The notes beneath the pieces were generated by a model. The model was given only the letters and a program-made list of their open reading frames with translations, did not search any database and was not told the origin of the DNA. The position numbers were made by a program, and so were the translations under genes. Positions 44,501-52,590 of a stretch of 64,000 nt of DNA are shown piece after piece. Positions within the stretch are counted from its first letter, which is position 1. Every line of letters starts with the position of its first letter. Origin of the DNA: an uncultured Oscillibacter sp. (GTDB lineage Bacteria; Bacillota; Clostridia; Oscillospirales; Oscillospiraceae); contig CAJTVF010000003.1 in the NCBI GenBank assembly GCA_910579435.1, positions 34,085-98,084 on the forward strand. The letters run 5' to 3'.

Positions 44501-46621
44501 ATCCAGCTCGAAGCTGAAGGTCACGGAACGGTCCGCGATGGTCTGAGTTTCCAGTTTGAGGATGTTGGGCGGGGTCATATCCTTCGTGGTAAAGGTGACT
44601 TTCTTTATGGCGGAGCTCTTGCCGTTGTCCGCGTCGTTCAGCCAGAGGTAGAGGTCATACTGGGTCTGCTCCTGGAGGTGGGACGTGTTGATCCGGGAGA
44701 GCAGGAAGGGGGTGTTCTTCCTCAGATCGACGATGCCAAAGCCCAGGTTGCCGGGCAGGGCCGCGGAGCGGAAGTCCGCCGCCGTGGGAGCCGTGGCGCC
44801 CTTGGGGAAGAGGACGTAGTACATCTGGCAGTCCTTGTTGGCCATGACCATGATCTGGGCCACCTGCTCGTTGTCCGCGTCCACCGTGAGGATGGGGGTC
44901 TGCGGGTAGCCGCTGACGAAGTTGGGAGCGGTGTCGTCCGGGGTGGTGAAGGCCGCGATCTTCACAGGACTGCGCCGGCCTCTGGCGTCCTCCAGCAGGG
45001 CGGAAATGTAGTAGGAGCCCTGCTTGGTCAGCCCGGTCAGCCGGGCGGTGAACTCCGTGTTGGAGGCGGTGGCACGGAGGGTGCCGCTGCGGATGATCTT
45101 GGGATAGGCGCTGGGGTTCATCAGCTCTTCCTCGCCCACGGAGCCGTCCATCAGGGCGGTGATGGCCCAGTGGATGGTGCCGGTCTTATTGGTGCTGAAC
45201 ACCGCGTCGGCAGAGGTGGGGGCGATGTTTTTGGCCTTGGGATAGCCCGCTAGGAGCCGGGGGTCCTCGGAGGATTCGGCGGCGGCGATGTTATCCATAT
45301 CCTGGTTGTAGATGTTTCCGGTGATGCCCGGCCGGACATAAATGGTGTCCGGCAGCATGGTGACCGTGGAGTCGGGGGCGTTGATGTTCAAGTGGCCGAT
45401 GCTGCCGTTGCCGTCCACATCGGTGCCCCGGTCCAGGTTCAGCTCCCGGATGGAGGCCCGGTTGTCGATGGTCAATTTGGCGTCGACGGCCTTTTCGTCC
45501 ATGGTGATGACGTCGGCCACTCCCTGGGCCAGCTGGAGGGTGGAGCCGGGGGTCAGGTTGACCACCCGCTTGATATTGCCCGCCAGCTGGAACAAAGAGC
45601 CCTCGATGCCGTCCAGCCGGATGGTCTGGAGGCCCAGGCCGTCCTCGGTCCGGTCCTCCAGGTAGCCGGGGGTGCGGAGGGTGACCTCGGCGATGTTGGT
45701 CAGGCCCTCGGCCTGGATGGAGAGGAACTGCTCCGACAGGCTGTCCAGCTCCAGAGAACCGGCGGTGACGTTGCGCAGGAGGACGCTCTGCTTGCCGCCC
45801 TGGGCCTCGCCGCCGCCGCAGATGACGATTTTGCCCAGGACGTTGACGTTTTCCAGTTCCACGTTCCCCAGGCCCACGCCGCCGGTGAGGTAGAGGTTTC
45901 CGGTGACGGTGGTGTCTTTCAGCTTCACGCCGGGGGTGGTGATGGTCAGGTTGCCGTACACGCCGCCGGAGGTCTGCTCGCCGGGCTCCTGCACCAGGGT
46001 GCCCAGGGCACGGACCAGGAAGCAGGCCATCTGACCCCGGGTGATGGGCAGATTGGGCCTGAAGCTGCCGTCGGCGTAGCCCTGAATGATTCCAAGGTCC
46101 GCGGCCTCCTGCACCAGGCCGCGGCTCCAGCCGCCGATGTCCTGCATGTCGGTGAAGGTGGAGTTGGCGGCGTTGGGGACGCCCTGGAAGCGCAGGCACC
46201 GGCCCAGAAGGACGGCGGCCTGTTCCCGGGTGACCAGAGCGTAAGGAGAGGCGGTGTTGGCGCTGGTTCCGTTGAAGTAGCCTGCCTGGTGGGCGATGCT
46301 GATATCCTCGGCGAACCAGTCGTTGGGGTTCACGTCGGAGAAGGGATTGGAGGGGCTGGGCTCCGTATAGCCGAAGGCCCGGTTAACCAGGGTGACGAAT
46401 TCCGCCCGGGTGATGTTCCGGTCCTCATTGAGATTGCCCTGGGCGTCTCCCCGCATGACGCCCCAGTCCTGGACCTGCTCCAGGTAGGGGGTCATCCACT
46501 CCGCCGCCCGGGCGGGGCGGACGGCAAGGAACGCGCAGAGGGTCAGGGCAGTGAGAACCAGGGCCGCCAGACGGACGGACCCTGGTGCATGAGCGCGGCG
46601 GGCGCGGGTTTTCTGAGTCAT
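41519..46621 (-). CDS. Giant SLH-domain surface protein (1700 residues)
   Basis: A signal peptide (ending near RPARAAEW) precedes three SLH domains (about residues 45-220: ITRAEFVTLVNRAFGY, VTREQAAVLLGR, ITRGQMACFLVRALG). Then comes a beta-solenoid-like region (about 235-420; GNLTIT, GNLYLTGG, LELDSLS repeats), followed by several fibronectin/Ig-like beta modules to the C-terminus. ATG 46621 lies after GAGGAGGA. No enzyme motif is seen. The SLH units are N-terminal here but C-terminal in the next gene. Probably a cell-wall-anchored, extended surface structure. Confidence 0.87.
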   Translation of the reverse strand: MTQKTRARRAHAPGSVRLAALVLTALTLCAFLAVRPARAAEWMTPYLEQVQDWGVMRGDAQGNLNEDRNITRAEFVTLVNRAFGYTEPSPSNPFSDVNPNDWFAEDISIAHQAGYFNGTSANTASPYALVTREQAAVLLGRCLRFQGVPNAANSTFTDMQDIGGWSRGLVQEAADLGIIQGYADGSFRPNLPITRGQMACFLVRALGTLVQEPGEQTSGGVYGNLTITTPGVKLKDTTVTGNLYLTGGVGLGNVELENVNVLGKIVICGGGEAQGGKQSVLLRNVTAGSLELDSLSEQFLSIQAEGLTNIAEVTLRTPGYLEDRTEDGLGLQTIRLDGIEGSLFQLAGNIKRVVNLTPGSTLQLAQGVADVITMDEKAVDAKLTIDNRASIRELNLDRGTDVDGNGSIGHLNINAPDSTVTMLPDTIYVRPGITGNIYNQDMDNIAAAESSEDPRLLAGYPKAKNIAPTSADAVFSTNKTGTIHWAITALMDGSVGEEELMNPSAYPKIIRSGTLRATASNTEFTARLTGLTKQGSYYISALLEDARGRRSPVKIAAFTTPDDTAPNFVSGYPQTPILTVDADNEQVAQIMVMANKDCQMYYVLFPKGATAPTAADFRSAALPGNLGFGIVDLRKNTPFLLSRINTSHLQEQTQYDLYLWLNDADNGKSSAIKKVTFTTKDMTPPNILKLETQTIADRSVTFSFELDEPGTFSWFVTKQGQNVGINKENPTRQNQIMIESALADGTRILRRGGPVRYARTGTSIAFTVTGLEGETNYDLYYMAKDTAGNYCVYNKSIEFPLPFKTRDVNGPTVELNYSHTNPGDTEGSVIPRVDTDLRLEFSELIQGRHDQNSDPENLLTLYQNVLNASGADRERARNAWGRALHGYVQLYPGTPPTRGEPTVDEIPFSDGAEVLTNPDGLPAWIDYREARIEEVGGKTTIIFPGSNSKNTQNGIAPAVKLQSGASYFFRLEDIEDTSDNPMKNTPPNVVFTPGFTIAYATIYLENQPDTLRITLPDGTSSAARVFTMTPEGTEAVPDGTRWDMLIWTEFAMKYDLYIRELGSTTWQTLGTVNANPDSRNPRIFNSLNGNFLSNLIGTGLVGTPEEGGYPRLPEFREGTVLEVAIVPEDTTFTTDVFWDIQVYAGANADMQAISIRQGSQSNLTGKNVTLINEPAPNLRVEFPAPDRVPTVYIPEDGADKIGSAIADIDVRLRDGAGTVYWMAIKLDNVRTDANGRPIGTDYTMGELLPAYQGNKPDLSQIPIAGVSEPGLPIDGLPLDTGNPDVYNIASDEPTIQAPRTTQYGNTGENMWGTMRGDTLHITGLAAESTYMLYLVSTTTGNRPVENAVCYLFSTTPARPPIIDITPQGSSADIRFFDVESETRDPLDSVMAYVLVRNDYFTQAGNASDFNRPMSDFQDPNSPYSFNGTVLQAMYQEGPNGLSYFDLCASEQAKANFGTIIRSTYNNVFRINQESYYLTDASGTRNDFNSGRSYTSQNPSFNITTGNDYVLLVTAQGVNSEIPGFRASWPYRRSQNTYLSVTLQPSQSDTTTPDRFYGTLILSFNSDLRYRPQYSTEQESVPIDTCRPGNSGHTSDRDHIANGHRSFDTELAFFATGVELTDPAPALTGANHGSTIGSRLVFSLNGVQAGQILNFGNRLTGANTTNRYNPPALGVDLYKDNDGNWAFRLTNDIWSYSDRDQ

Positions 46622-46643
46622 AATTTGATTCCTCCTCGATCCG

Positions 46644-47240
46644 TCAGTTCTGAGCGTCGCGGCTTTGCAGCTGGAGGCTGAACACCGCCTCCCGCACCAC
46701 GACCTCCTCGTCCTCGCACATGTCAACAAACTTGGTGGCGTATAAAAAACGGTCGTTTTGCAGCTCCTGCTTGCGGAGAATCTCGCAGCGCAGGATGACC
46801 GGCTCCTCCGTGGGGGTGACGACAATCTCCGCCTGTTCGTGGAGCTCCAGCTGGCAGTCCGCGTAGAAGGCGATGCCGCCGCAGCTGAGGTCAATGGACT
46901 GTGCGCTCCGCCGCCCCGTCCAGGAAGAATCGGGCAGGGCGTAGAGAAACGTGTCGAATTTCACCGGGACCCGCAGGTTCCGCCGGACCTCGGGGTCCAG
47001 GGTGGCGATCTTCTCCAGGAGCACCGCGTCCCCCCGCTGGCGGAGGATGCGGCACTGGATGGGCAGCTCCTCGCTGCTGGCGCTGAACAGGGTGACCACC
47101 TCGTGGGCCATGACGTCGTCCACCTTGTGGTCCTGGACGTTCAGGCGCATGGGGGTGGTCCCCGGCGGGGTGGCCAGCTCGCCGTTGGCCAGGGCGTGGT
47201 TCTGGGTGTCCAGAATCAGGTACGTTCGGTTGCCTGTCAT
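46644..47240 (-). CDS. PilZ-domain protein
   Basis: The 198-residue protein has a YcgR-like N-terminal half and a PilZ domain (about residues 85-190) with RRNLR (RxxxR) and DLSCGG (DxSxxG), the c-di-GMP binding elements. It overlaps the upstream FlhB-like gene by four bases and precedes the giant SLH gene by 23 bases. The context suggests c-di-GMP control of the surface proteins or export module. Confidence 0.87.
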   Translation of the reverse strand: MTGNRTYLILDTQNHALANGELATPPGTTPMRLNVQDHKVDDVMAHEVVTLFSASSEELPIQCRILRQRGDAVLLEKIATLDPEVRRNLRVPVKFDTFLYALPDSSWTGRRSAQSIDLSCGGIAFYADCQLELHEQAEIVVTPTEEPVILRCEILRKQELQNDRFLYATKFVDMCEDEEVVVREAVFSLQLQSRDAQN

Positions 47241-47572
47241 GTGGTTTCCTCCGTTTCACTGGGCGGCGTCTGGCCGCGCTCCTGCTGGGCCTTCAAATTT
47301 CCGGTGGGATCGAAGTGGAGGAAATACACGTAAATCTCCACAATGGCCTGATACAAGCTCTCCGGGACCTCCTGCCCCAGCTGGAGCTGGGTGAGGATGG
47401 TGGAGAGGGAATTGTCCTCGTAGATGGGCACGCCGCAGTCGGCGGCGGTCTCCACGATCTTCTCCGCCATATAGCCCATGCCGGAGGCCACGATCACCGG
47501 CGCGGTGTCCCCGGGGCCGTATTGCAGGGCCACCGCCTTCTTGGCCCGGGTCGTTCCTTCAGATCTTGACAT
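47237..47572 (-). CDS. Small FlhB C-terminal-domain-like protein (YlqH type)
   Basis: The product has 111 residues and matches the cytoplasmic domain of FlhB without membrane segments: AVALQYGPGDTAPVIVASG, then AADCGVPIYEDNSLSTIL and VPESLYQAIVEIYVYFL. The cleavage motif NPTH is replaced by YGPGD, so it cannot self-cleave there. Bacillus has the same kind of gene (ylqH). I choose ATG 47572, with GGGAAG upstream, inside the end of the preceding gene. An ATG at 47593 in frame is an alternative. Confidence 0.85.
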   Translation of the reverse strand: MSRSEGTTRAKKAVALQYGPGDTAPVIVASGMGYMAEKIVETAADCGVPIYEDNSLSTILTQLQLGQEVPESLYQAIVEIYVYFLHFDPTGNLKAQQERGQTPPSETEETT

Positions 47573-48992
47573 TGATACTGTTCTTCCCTTCAAAGATTTT
47601 GGGGAACACCTCGGTCAGCGTGACCGGGCGGTCCATCCGCCGGACGGCCACCCGGGCGGGCTTCAGGTCGTTCCGGGCCAGAATCTGGGATACGGCGTCC
47701 CCGATCTGCTTGGAGAAGGGGACCGCCGCGTCGGGGCAGGCGATCTGGATGTCCACGTCGGTTCCCTGGGCGGTGAGGATGACGTCGAACAGCCCCAGGG
47801 ACTGAACGTCCATCTTGAAGAGGAACCGCATGGCTTTCTTGCCGCCGCCGGCCCGTCCCTGCTCGTCCTCGGCGTTGGGGTCCACCCAGAGCTCGGAGAA
47901 GAGCATCCTCCCGTTCCACTCCAGGGGGAGGAGGTAGTGGTTGACGGGCATGTAAACGCTCTCGTTCACCAGCATGGCGGCAATGAGGTTTTGAAAAGCG
48001 TGCTGCACCTCGGCGCTGCCCTCTCCCCGGAAAGCCCGGGCGGCGGCGGAGGCCAGGTGGTTGGAAAACTCGATGGCCTTGGAGCTCTCAGCCCCGCCCC
48101 CCCGGCTCCTGAGCAGCAGCAGGAGGGACTGGTCGTCGATGCCCCCCAGCTGGCCCTTTAAGGTGCCGTAGCCGCTGAGCTGGTGGAAGCCCTCCAGGAG
48201 CTTTTCCTCGGAGCCGTTCTCATACCGGGCCACATTCAGCGCCAGCATGGTCAAAAGGGCCCGGGGGGTTCCCATGTCGTGGGTCCGCTCCACATAGGAG
48301 GACATGTAGGGGAAGATTTCCTTCTGGAGCAGATGGAGGTTTCCCTGCCGGTTTCCGGCGGCGATGCCGTTTTGGAGCTGGGCCGTCAGGTCCCGGAGCT
48401 TCTCCGCCCAGCTGGCCGGCATGGCGTCCGCCATGGACTGGAGGTCCCGGAGGAGGTTGCCCTCGATGTGCTTGGTGGAGTCGAAGTCCACGTAGGCCTT
48501 CAAAAATTGCAGGATGTCCGTCCGCACCCCGTCGGAGGCGGCCCGGTCATAGGCGTTGCGGAGCAGGGCGAAGAGGGCCCCGCCGAAGCGGGTGCCGGTT
48601 TTGAACTGGCCCTGGAGGAAGTCCAAAAGCTGGCTCTCGTCCATCCGCAGCATCTCCAGCAGGCGGCCCATCTCCTCCGCGATGCCGGCGCTGAGGCCGG
48701 AGGAGACGACGATGCCCTCCCGCCCCGAGAAGATGCGGGCGAGGCTGTCCGCCAGGCCGGGGGTGTCCCGCAGCCGCTGGAGGAAGGTCTGGAAATTGGA
48801 GTCATAGCGGATTCCGCCGTCCCCCTGCAGGTTGCTGTCCTGCTGTTCCGTCCGCCCGTCGGCGCGGACGACCTTGCTGGGGTCGGGGACATTTTGGATT
48901 TGCGTGTTGTCCGGGGAAACCGTGATGTTCCGGTTGATTGCGGTCTTGTCATAACCGGGTACCGGATTGGTGGCGCCGAGCAGATCGGGCAT
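47559..48992 (-). CDS. FliK/YlqG-like protein
   Basis: The 477-residue protein has no signal peptide or membrane segment. The N-terminal 50 residues are polar, the middle is helical, and the C-terminal third (about 330-470) resembles FliK C-terminal domains in strand/helix pattern (MRFLFKMDVQSLGLFDVIL, then VDIQIACPD). Pairing with a short FlhB-like gene matches ylqG-ylqH of Bacillus. Its function is unknown; a substrate-switch role is plausible because FliK acts on FlhB. It is divergent from cheA, with 95 bases between. Confidence 0.68.
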   Translation of the reverse strand: MPDLLGATNPVPGYDKTAINRNITVSPDNTQIQNVPDPSKVVRADGRTEQQDSNLQGDGGIRYDSNFQTFLQRLRDTPGLADSLARIFSGREGIVVSSGLSAGIAEEMGRLLEMLRMDESQLLDFLQGQFKTGTRFGGALFALLRNAYDRAASDGVRTDILQFLKAYVDFDSTKHIEGNLLRDLQSMADAMPASWAEKLRDLTAQLQNGIAAGNRQGNLHLLQKEIFPYMSSYVERTHDMGTPRALLTMLALNVARYENGSEEKLLEGFHQLSGYGTLKGQLGGIDDQSLLLLLRSRGGGAESSKAIEFSNHLASAAARAFRGEGSAEVQHAFQNLIAAMLVNESVYMPVNHYLLPLEWNGRMLFSELWVDPNAEDEQGRAGGGKKAMRFLFKMDVQSLGLFDVILTAQGTDVDIQIACPDAAVPFSKQIGDAVSQILARNDLKPARVAVRRMDRPVTLTEVFPKIFEGKNSINVKI

Positions 48993-49087
48993 TCATGACA
49001 CCTCACAGAAAAAACTTGCCGCTGCTACTTATTTTTTTAGCGCAACAGGTCGATAGTAATGAAAAAGGCTGATAAGGTGGTGTTTTC

Positions 49088-51181
49088 GTGAGCAACAATG
49101 ATATCCTGGATATGTACATCTACGAAACCAATACGCTTCTTGAGCAGCTGGAGAGCATCGTTCTGGACGCGGAAAAGGAAAATACATTCTCGCAGGACAA
49201 CGTCAATGAAATCTTCCGCATCATGCATACCATCAAGGGCTCTTCCGCCATGATGGAGTTCGATACGCTGGCCCGGGTCTCCCACCGCATCGAGGACATG
49301 TTCTTCCTCATTCGGGAGGGCACCATGTCCGTGGTGAAGGACGAGGACCGTCCGGCGCTCTTCGACGTTATGCTCCACTCTGTAGACTATTTCCGGGAGG
49401 AAATGGAGAAGGTGGAGGCAGAACAACCTCTTAATGAAGATGTCGACAGTTTCCTTGGAAATATTAATAGTTTGATCGCCAAAATTAAGGGGGAAGAAAT
49501 TCCAGCCGAGCCCGCTCCCCCGGCGGCGGCTCCCGCCCCTGCGGCGGAGGCGGCTCCCGCCGCCCCCGTCCCCGCCCAGACCACGGAGGGCAGCGCCGAG
49601 TTCCCCTTCGGCCTCCGGGTCTTCTTTGACGAGGGCTGCGGCATGGAGAACCTCCGGGCCTTCATGCTGGTCACCTCCGTTCAGGGCTTCTGCGCCGAAG
49701 CGGACTTTACCTACCAGCCCGCCGGCGTGGAGAGCGACTCCTCCCTGTCCGAGGTGGTGATCGAGCACGGCTTCCTCCTCCAGTTCCGCAGCGAGGAGGA
49801 CCGGGCCCGGGCCGTGCCCATCGTCATGACCGCCGGCTCCGTCCACTCCTACGAGGAGCAGAATTATGTACCCGCCCCGCCCCCGGCGGCGGAGCCCGCC
49901 CCCGCTGCCGCCGAGGCCGCTCCCGCCGCCCAGAAGGCGGCCGCCGCTCCGGCGCCCCAGTCCGGCGCCGCCCAGCAGCACCCCCAGGGCCAGGGCCAGA
50001 AGGAGAGCCTCATCAGCGTGGGCCTGAGCAAGCTGGACCAGCTCTCCGCCATCGTGGGCGAGATCGTCATTACCGAGGCCATGGTCACCGGCTCGCCGGA
50101 CCTGAAGGGCCTGCATCTGGACGCCTTCTCCAAGTCCGCCCGGCAGCTGCGCAAGCTTACGGACGAGCTGCAGGACGTGTCCATGTCCCTGCGGATGATT
50201 CCGGTGTCCAACACCTTCCAGAAGATGAACCGCATCGTCCGGGATATGTGCAAGAAGCTGAACAAGCAGGTGAAGCTCACCCTGGTGGGCGAGAACACCG
50301 AGGTGGACAAGACCATCGTGGACTCCATCGGAGACCCCATCATGCACATGGTCCGCAACTCCATGGACCACGGCATCGAGGAAAACGTGGAGGACCGCAT
50401 CGCCGCCGGAAAGGACCCCGTGGGCGAGATCCTGCTCTCCGCCCAGGACACCGGAAGCGAGGTCATCATCCAGATCTCCGACGACGGAGCCGGCGTCAAC
50501 GACGAGGCCGTCCTGGCCAAGGCAATCCGCAACGGCATCGCCTCCCCCGATGTGGAGTACTCCCACAAGGAGATTCTGAACTTCCTCATGGCCCCCGGCT
50601 TCTCCACCAACGCTCAGGTAACGGAGTTCTCCGGCCGGGGCGTGGGCATGGACGTGGTGAAAAGCGGTGTGGAGAGCCTGGGCGGCTCCGTCAGCATCAC
50701 CAGCGAGCAGGGCAAGGGCATGACCACCATCATGCGCATCCCCCTGACCATGGCCATTATGGACGGCATGGAGGTCTCCGTGGGCGACTCCATTTTCACC
50801 ATCCCCATCAACAACATCCGCTCCAGCATCAAGCTGACCGAGGCGGATATCCTCCACGACTCCGTGGACGGCGAGATGGTGAAAATGCTGGACGGCTATT
50901 ACCCAGTCATCCGGGCCCGGGATTTCTACAACCTCCCCGGCGGCGCGGAGCGGATCGACGACGGCATCCTGATGTGGCTGGAGTCCGGCGACTGCTCCTA
51001 CTGCCTGTTTGTCGACGAGCTTCTGGGTGAGCAGCAGATCGTCGTCAAGCCCCTGCCCGCCTACGTCAACAACTTTGATATCAAAAACTACGGCATCACG
51101 GGATGCAGCATCCTGGGAGACGGCAACATCAGCATCATCCTTGACGCGGGCGGCCTCTACGCGGCGGCCCGGAATGCGTGA
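49088..51181 (+). CDS. cheA: Chemotaxis histidine kinase CheA
   Basis: CheA autophosphorylates and transfers phosphate to CheY, CheB and CheV. The 697-residue protein has the P1 Hpt domain with His47 in MHTIKGSSAMM, a P2 region (about 170-270) flanked by Ala/Pro linkers, the P3 dimer domain, the P4 kinase domain (N-box HMVRNSMDHGIE; G-box FSGRGVGMDVVK) and a CheW-like P5 domain. The start is GTG 49088. It leads the cheAWRB operon. Confidence 0.97.
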   Translation: MSNNDILDMYIYETNTLLEQLESIVLDAEKENTFSQDNVNEIFRIMHTIKGSSAMMEFDTLARVSHRIEDMFFLIREGTMSVVKDEDRPALFDVMLHSVDYFREEMEKVEAEQPLNEDVDSFLGNINSLIAKIKGEEIPAEPAPPAAAPAPAAEAAPAAPVPAQTTEGSAEFPFGLRVFFDEGCGMENLRAFMLVTSVQGFCAEADFTYQPAGVESDSSLSEVVIEHGFLLQFRSEEDRARAVPIVMTAGSVHSYEEQNYVPAPPPAAEPAPAAAEAAPAAQKAAAAPAPQSGAAQQHPQGQGQKESLISVGLSKLDQLSAIVGEIVITEAMVTGSPDLKGLHLDAFSKSARQLRKLTDELQDVSMSLRMIPVSNTFQKMNRIVRDMCKKLNKQVKLTLVGENTEVDKTIVDSIGDPIMHMVRNSMDHGIEENVEDRIAAGKDPVGEILLSAQDTGSEVIIQISDDGAGVNDEAVLAKAIRNGIASPDVEYSHKEILNFLMAPGFSTNAQVTEFSGRGVGMDVVKSGVESLGGSVSITSEQGKGMTTIMRIPLTMAIMDGMEVSVGDSIFTIPINNIRSSIKLTEADILHDSVDGEMVKMLDGYYPVIRARDFYNLPGGAERIDDGILMWLESGDCSYCLFVDELLGEQQIVVKPLPAYVNNFDIKNYGITGCSILGDGNISIILDAGGLYAAARNA

Positions 51182-51202
51182 GCGCCGAAGGAGGGAAACG
51201 AA

Positions 51203-51697
51203 ATGAGCGATAAAAACGTCCTGTTCCAGGTCGAAGATGAAGAATTGGAAAACGCCGTTCAGGAGGACGAGGGCGTCGACAGCCGGAAGTACCTGATCTT
51301 CACGGTAGACGATTTGAAGATCGGCATTGACGCCGAGCAGGTGGTGGAGATCATGAACGCCTATTCGGCGACCTACCTGCCCATGATGCCGTCCTATATC
51401 CAGGGCGTCTTCAATATGCGCGGCCAGATCATCCCCATCATGGACATCCGCCTCCGCCTGGGGAAGCCCCCCGCGGAGGAGGGCATCCTGATCGTGATCG
51501 ACTATAACAACAATCAGCTGGGCATCCAGGTGGACTCCGTGGACTTGATGCTGGACATTCCGGTGGAGAGCATCGTCCCCATCCCCTCCCAGAGCGCCCA
51601 GAAGCTGGTCTCCGGCATGTGTACCCTGCCCGACGGCTCCGGCACCATGCTGGTGCTGGACTGCGAGCAGCTGATCGCTCATGGCTGCGGCGACTAA
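51203..51697 (+). CDS. cheW: Chemotaxis coupling protein CheW
   Basis: CheW links receptors to CheA. The 164-residue protein is a single CheW domain with an acidic N-terminal 28-residue extension, the core YLIFTVDDLKIGIDAEQV and GVFNMRGQIIPIMDIRLRLG. GAAGGAGGG precedes ATG 51203. Confidence 0.95.
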   Translation: MSDKNVLFQVEDEELENAVQEDEGVDSRKYLIFTVDDLKIGIDAEQVVEIMNAYSATYLPMMPSYIQGVFNMRGQIIPIMDIRLRLGKPPAEEGILIVIDYNNNQLGIQVDSVDLMLDIPVESIVPIPSQSAQKLVSGMCTLPDGSGTMLVLDCEQLIAHGCGD

Positions 51698-51723
51698 TCT
51701 TCCTGACAAAGCGGTGAACAAGA

Positions 51724-52569
51724 ATGATGGATACGGAAAAAAAGACAGAGGGCCTGGGCGGCTTCGGCCCCATGACGATTTCTGACGCGGACTTCCGCAG
51801 GATGGTGAACTTCATCCAGTCCTCTTACGGCATCGATCTGAGCCAGAAAAAGCAGCTTATCACCAGCCGTCTGTCCCCGGCCCTGAAAAAGCTGGGCTAC
51901 AAGAGCTTTGGGGAGTTTGTCAACCACCTCCTGGAGAAGAAGGAGAACGACGAGGTCACCCTGGTCCTGAACAAGCTGACCACCAACTATACCTTCTTCA
52001 TGCGGGAGAAGGAGCACCTGGATTATTTCTGCAATAACATCATCCCGGAGATCGTCCGCCGGCACGAGCGCGACAAGACCCTGGCCATCTGGAGCGCGGG
52101 CTGTTCCAGTGGGGAGGAGCCCTATAACATCACCATGTTCCTCTACGATTACCTGGGCCCCCGGGCCAAGGAGTGGGACACCCGCATCCTGGCCACGGAC
52201 ATCTCCGCCCAGGCGCTGGCCAGCGCCCGGCGGGGGACCTATAACCTGCCGGACACCATCCCGGCGGACTGGAAGCGGAAGTACTTCACCCCCAACCGGG
52301 ACGGCACCCATACCGTGACCCCGGCGGTGAAGAACAACGTGATTTTCCAGACCTTCAACCTGATGGACCCCATCAAATTCCGCCGGAAGTTCGACGTGAT
52401 CTTCTGCCGGAACGTGATGATCTACTTCGATCAGCCCACCAAGGACGCCCTGGTCCGCCGTTTCCACGACGCCACCGTCCCCGGCGGCTATCTGCTGATC
52501 AGCGCCTCGGAGAACCTGAGCCAGAACGCGCCCTATCGCCGTTTGGCTACGGCGACCTTCCAAAAATAA
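51724..52569 (+). CDS. cheR: Chemoreceptor methyltransferase CheR
   Basis: CheR methylates receptor glutamates using SAM. The 281-residue protein has an all-alpha N-domain and a Rossmann methyltransferase fold with the SAM motif WSAGCSSGEEPYNI and the C-terminal VIFCRNVMIYFDQPT. Either ATG 51724 or 51727 could initiate. No C-terminal TPR extension is present. Confidence 0.95.
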   Translation: MMDTEKKTEGLGGFGPMTISDADFRRMVNFIQSSYGIDLSQKKQLITSRLSPALKKLGYKSFGEFVNHLLEKKENDEVTLVLNKLTTNYTFFMREKEHLDYFCNNIIPEIVRRHERDKTLAIWSAGCSSGEEPYNITMFLYDYLGPRAKEWDTRILATDISAQALASARRGTYNLPDTIPADWKRKYFTPNRDGTHTVTPAVKNNVIFQTFNLMDPIKFRRKFDVIFCRNVMIYFDQPTKDALVRRFHDATVPGGYLLISASENLSQNAPYRRLATATFQK

Positions 52570-52590
52570 CAAGGAGGTGGTTCCTTCACA

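Noticed and set aside
49049..49056. GTCGATAG as a sigma-28 promoter for cheA
   Set aside because: The -35 position reads TATT, not TAAA; too weak to list.
49037..51721. Very long open frame on the minus strand opposite cheA-cheW
   Set aside because: It is antisense to a clear cheA and cheW, is His/Leu/Val/Gly-rich in the way of GC-rich shadow frames, and has no recognisable domain.
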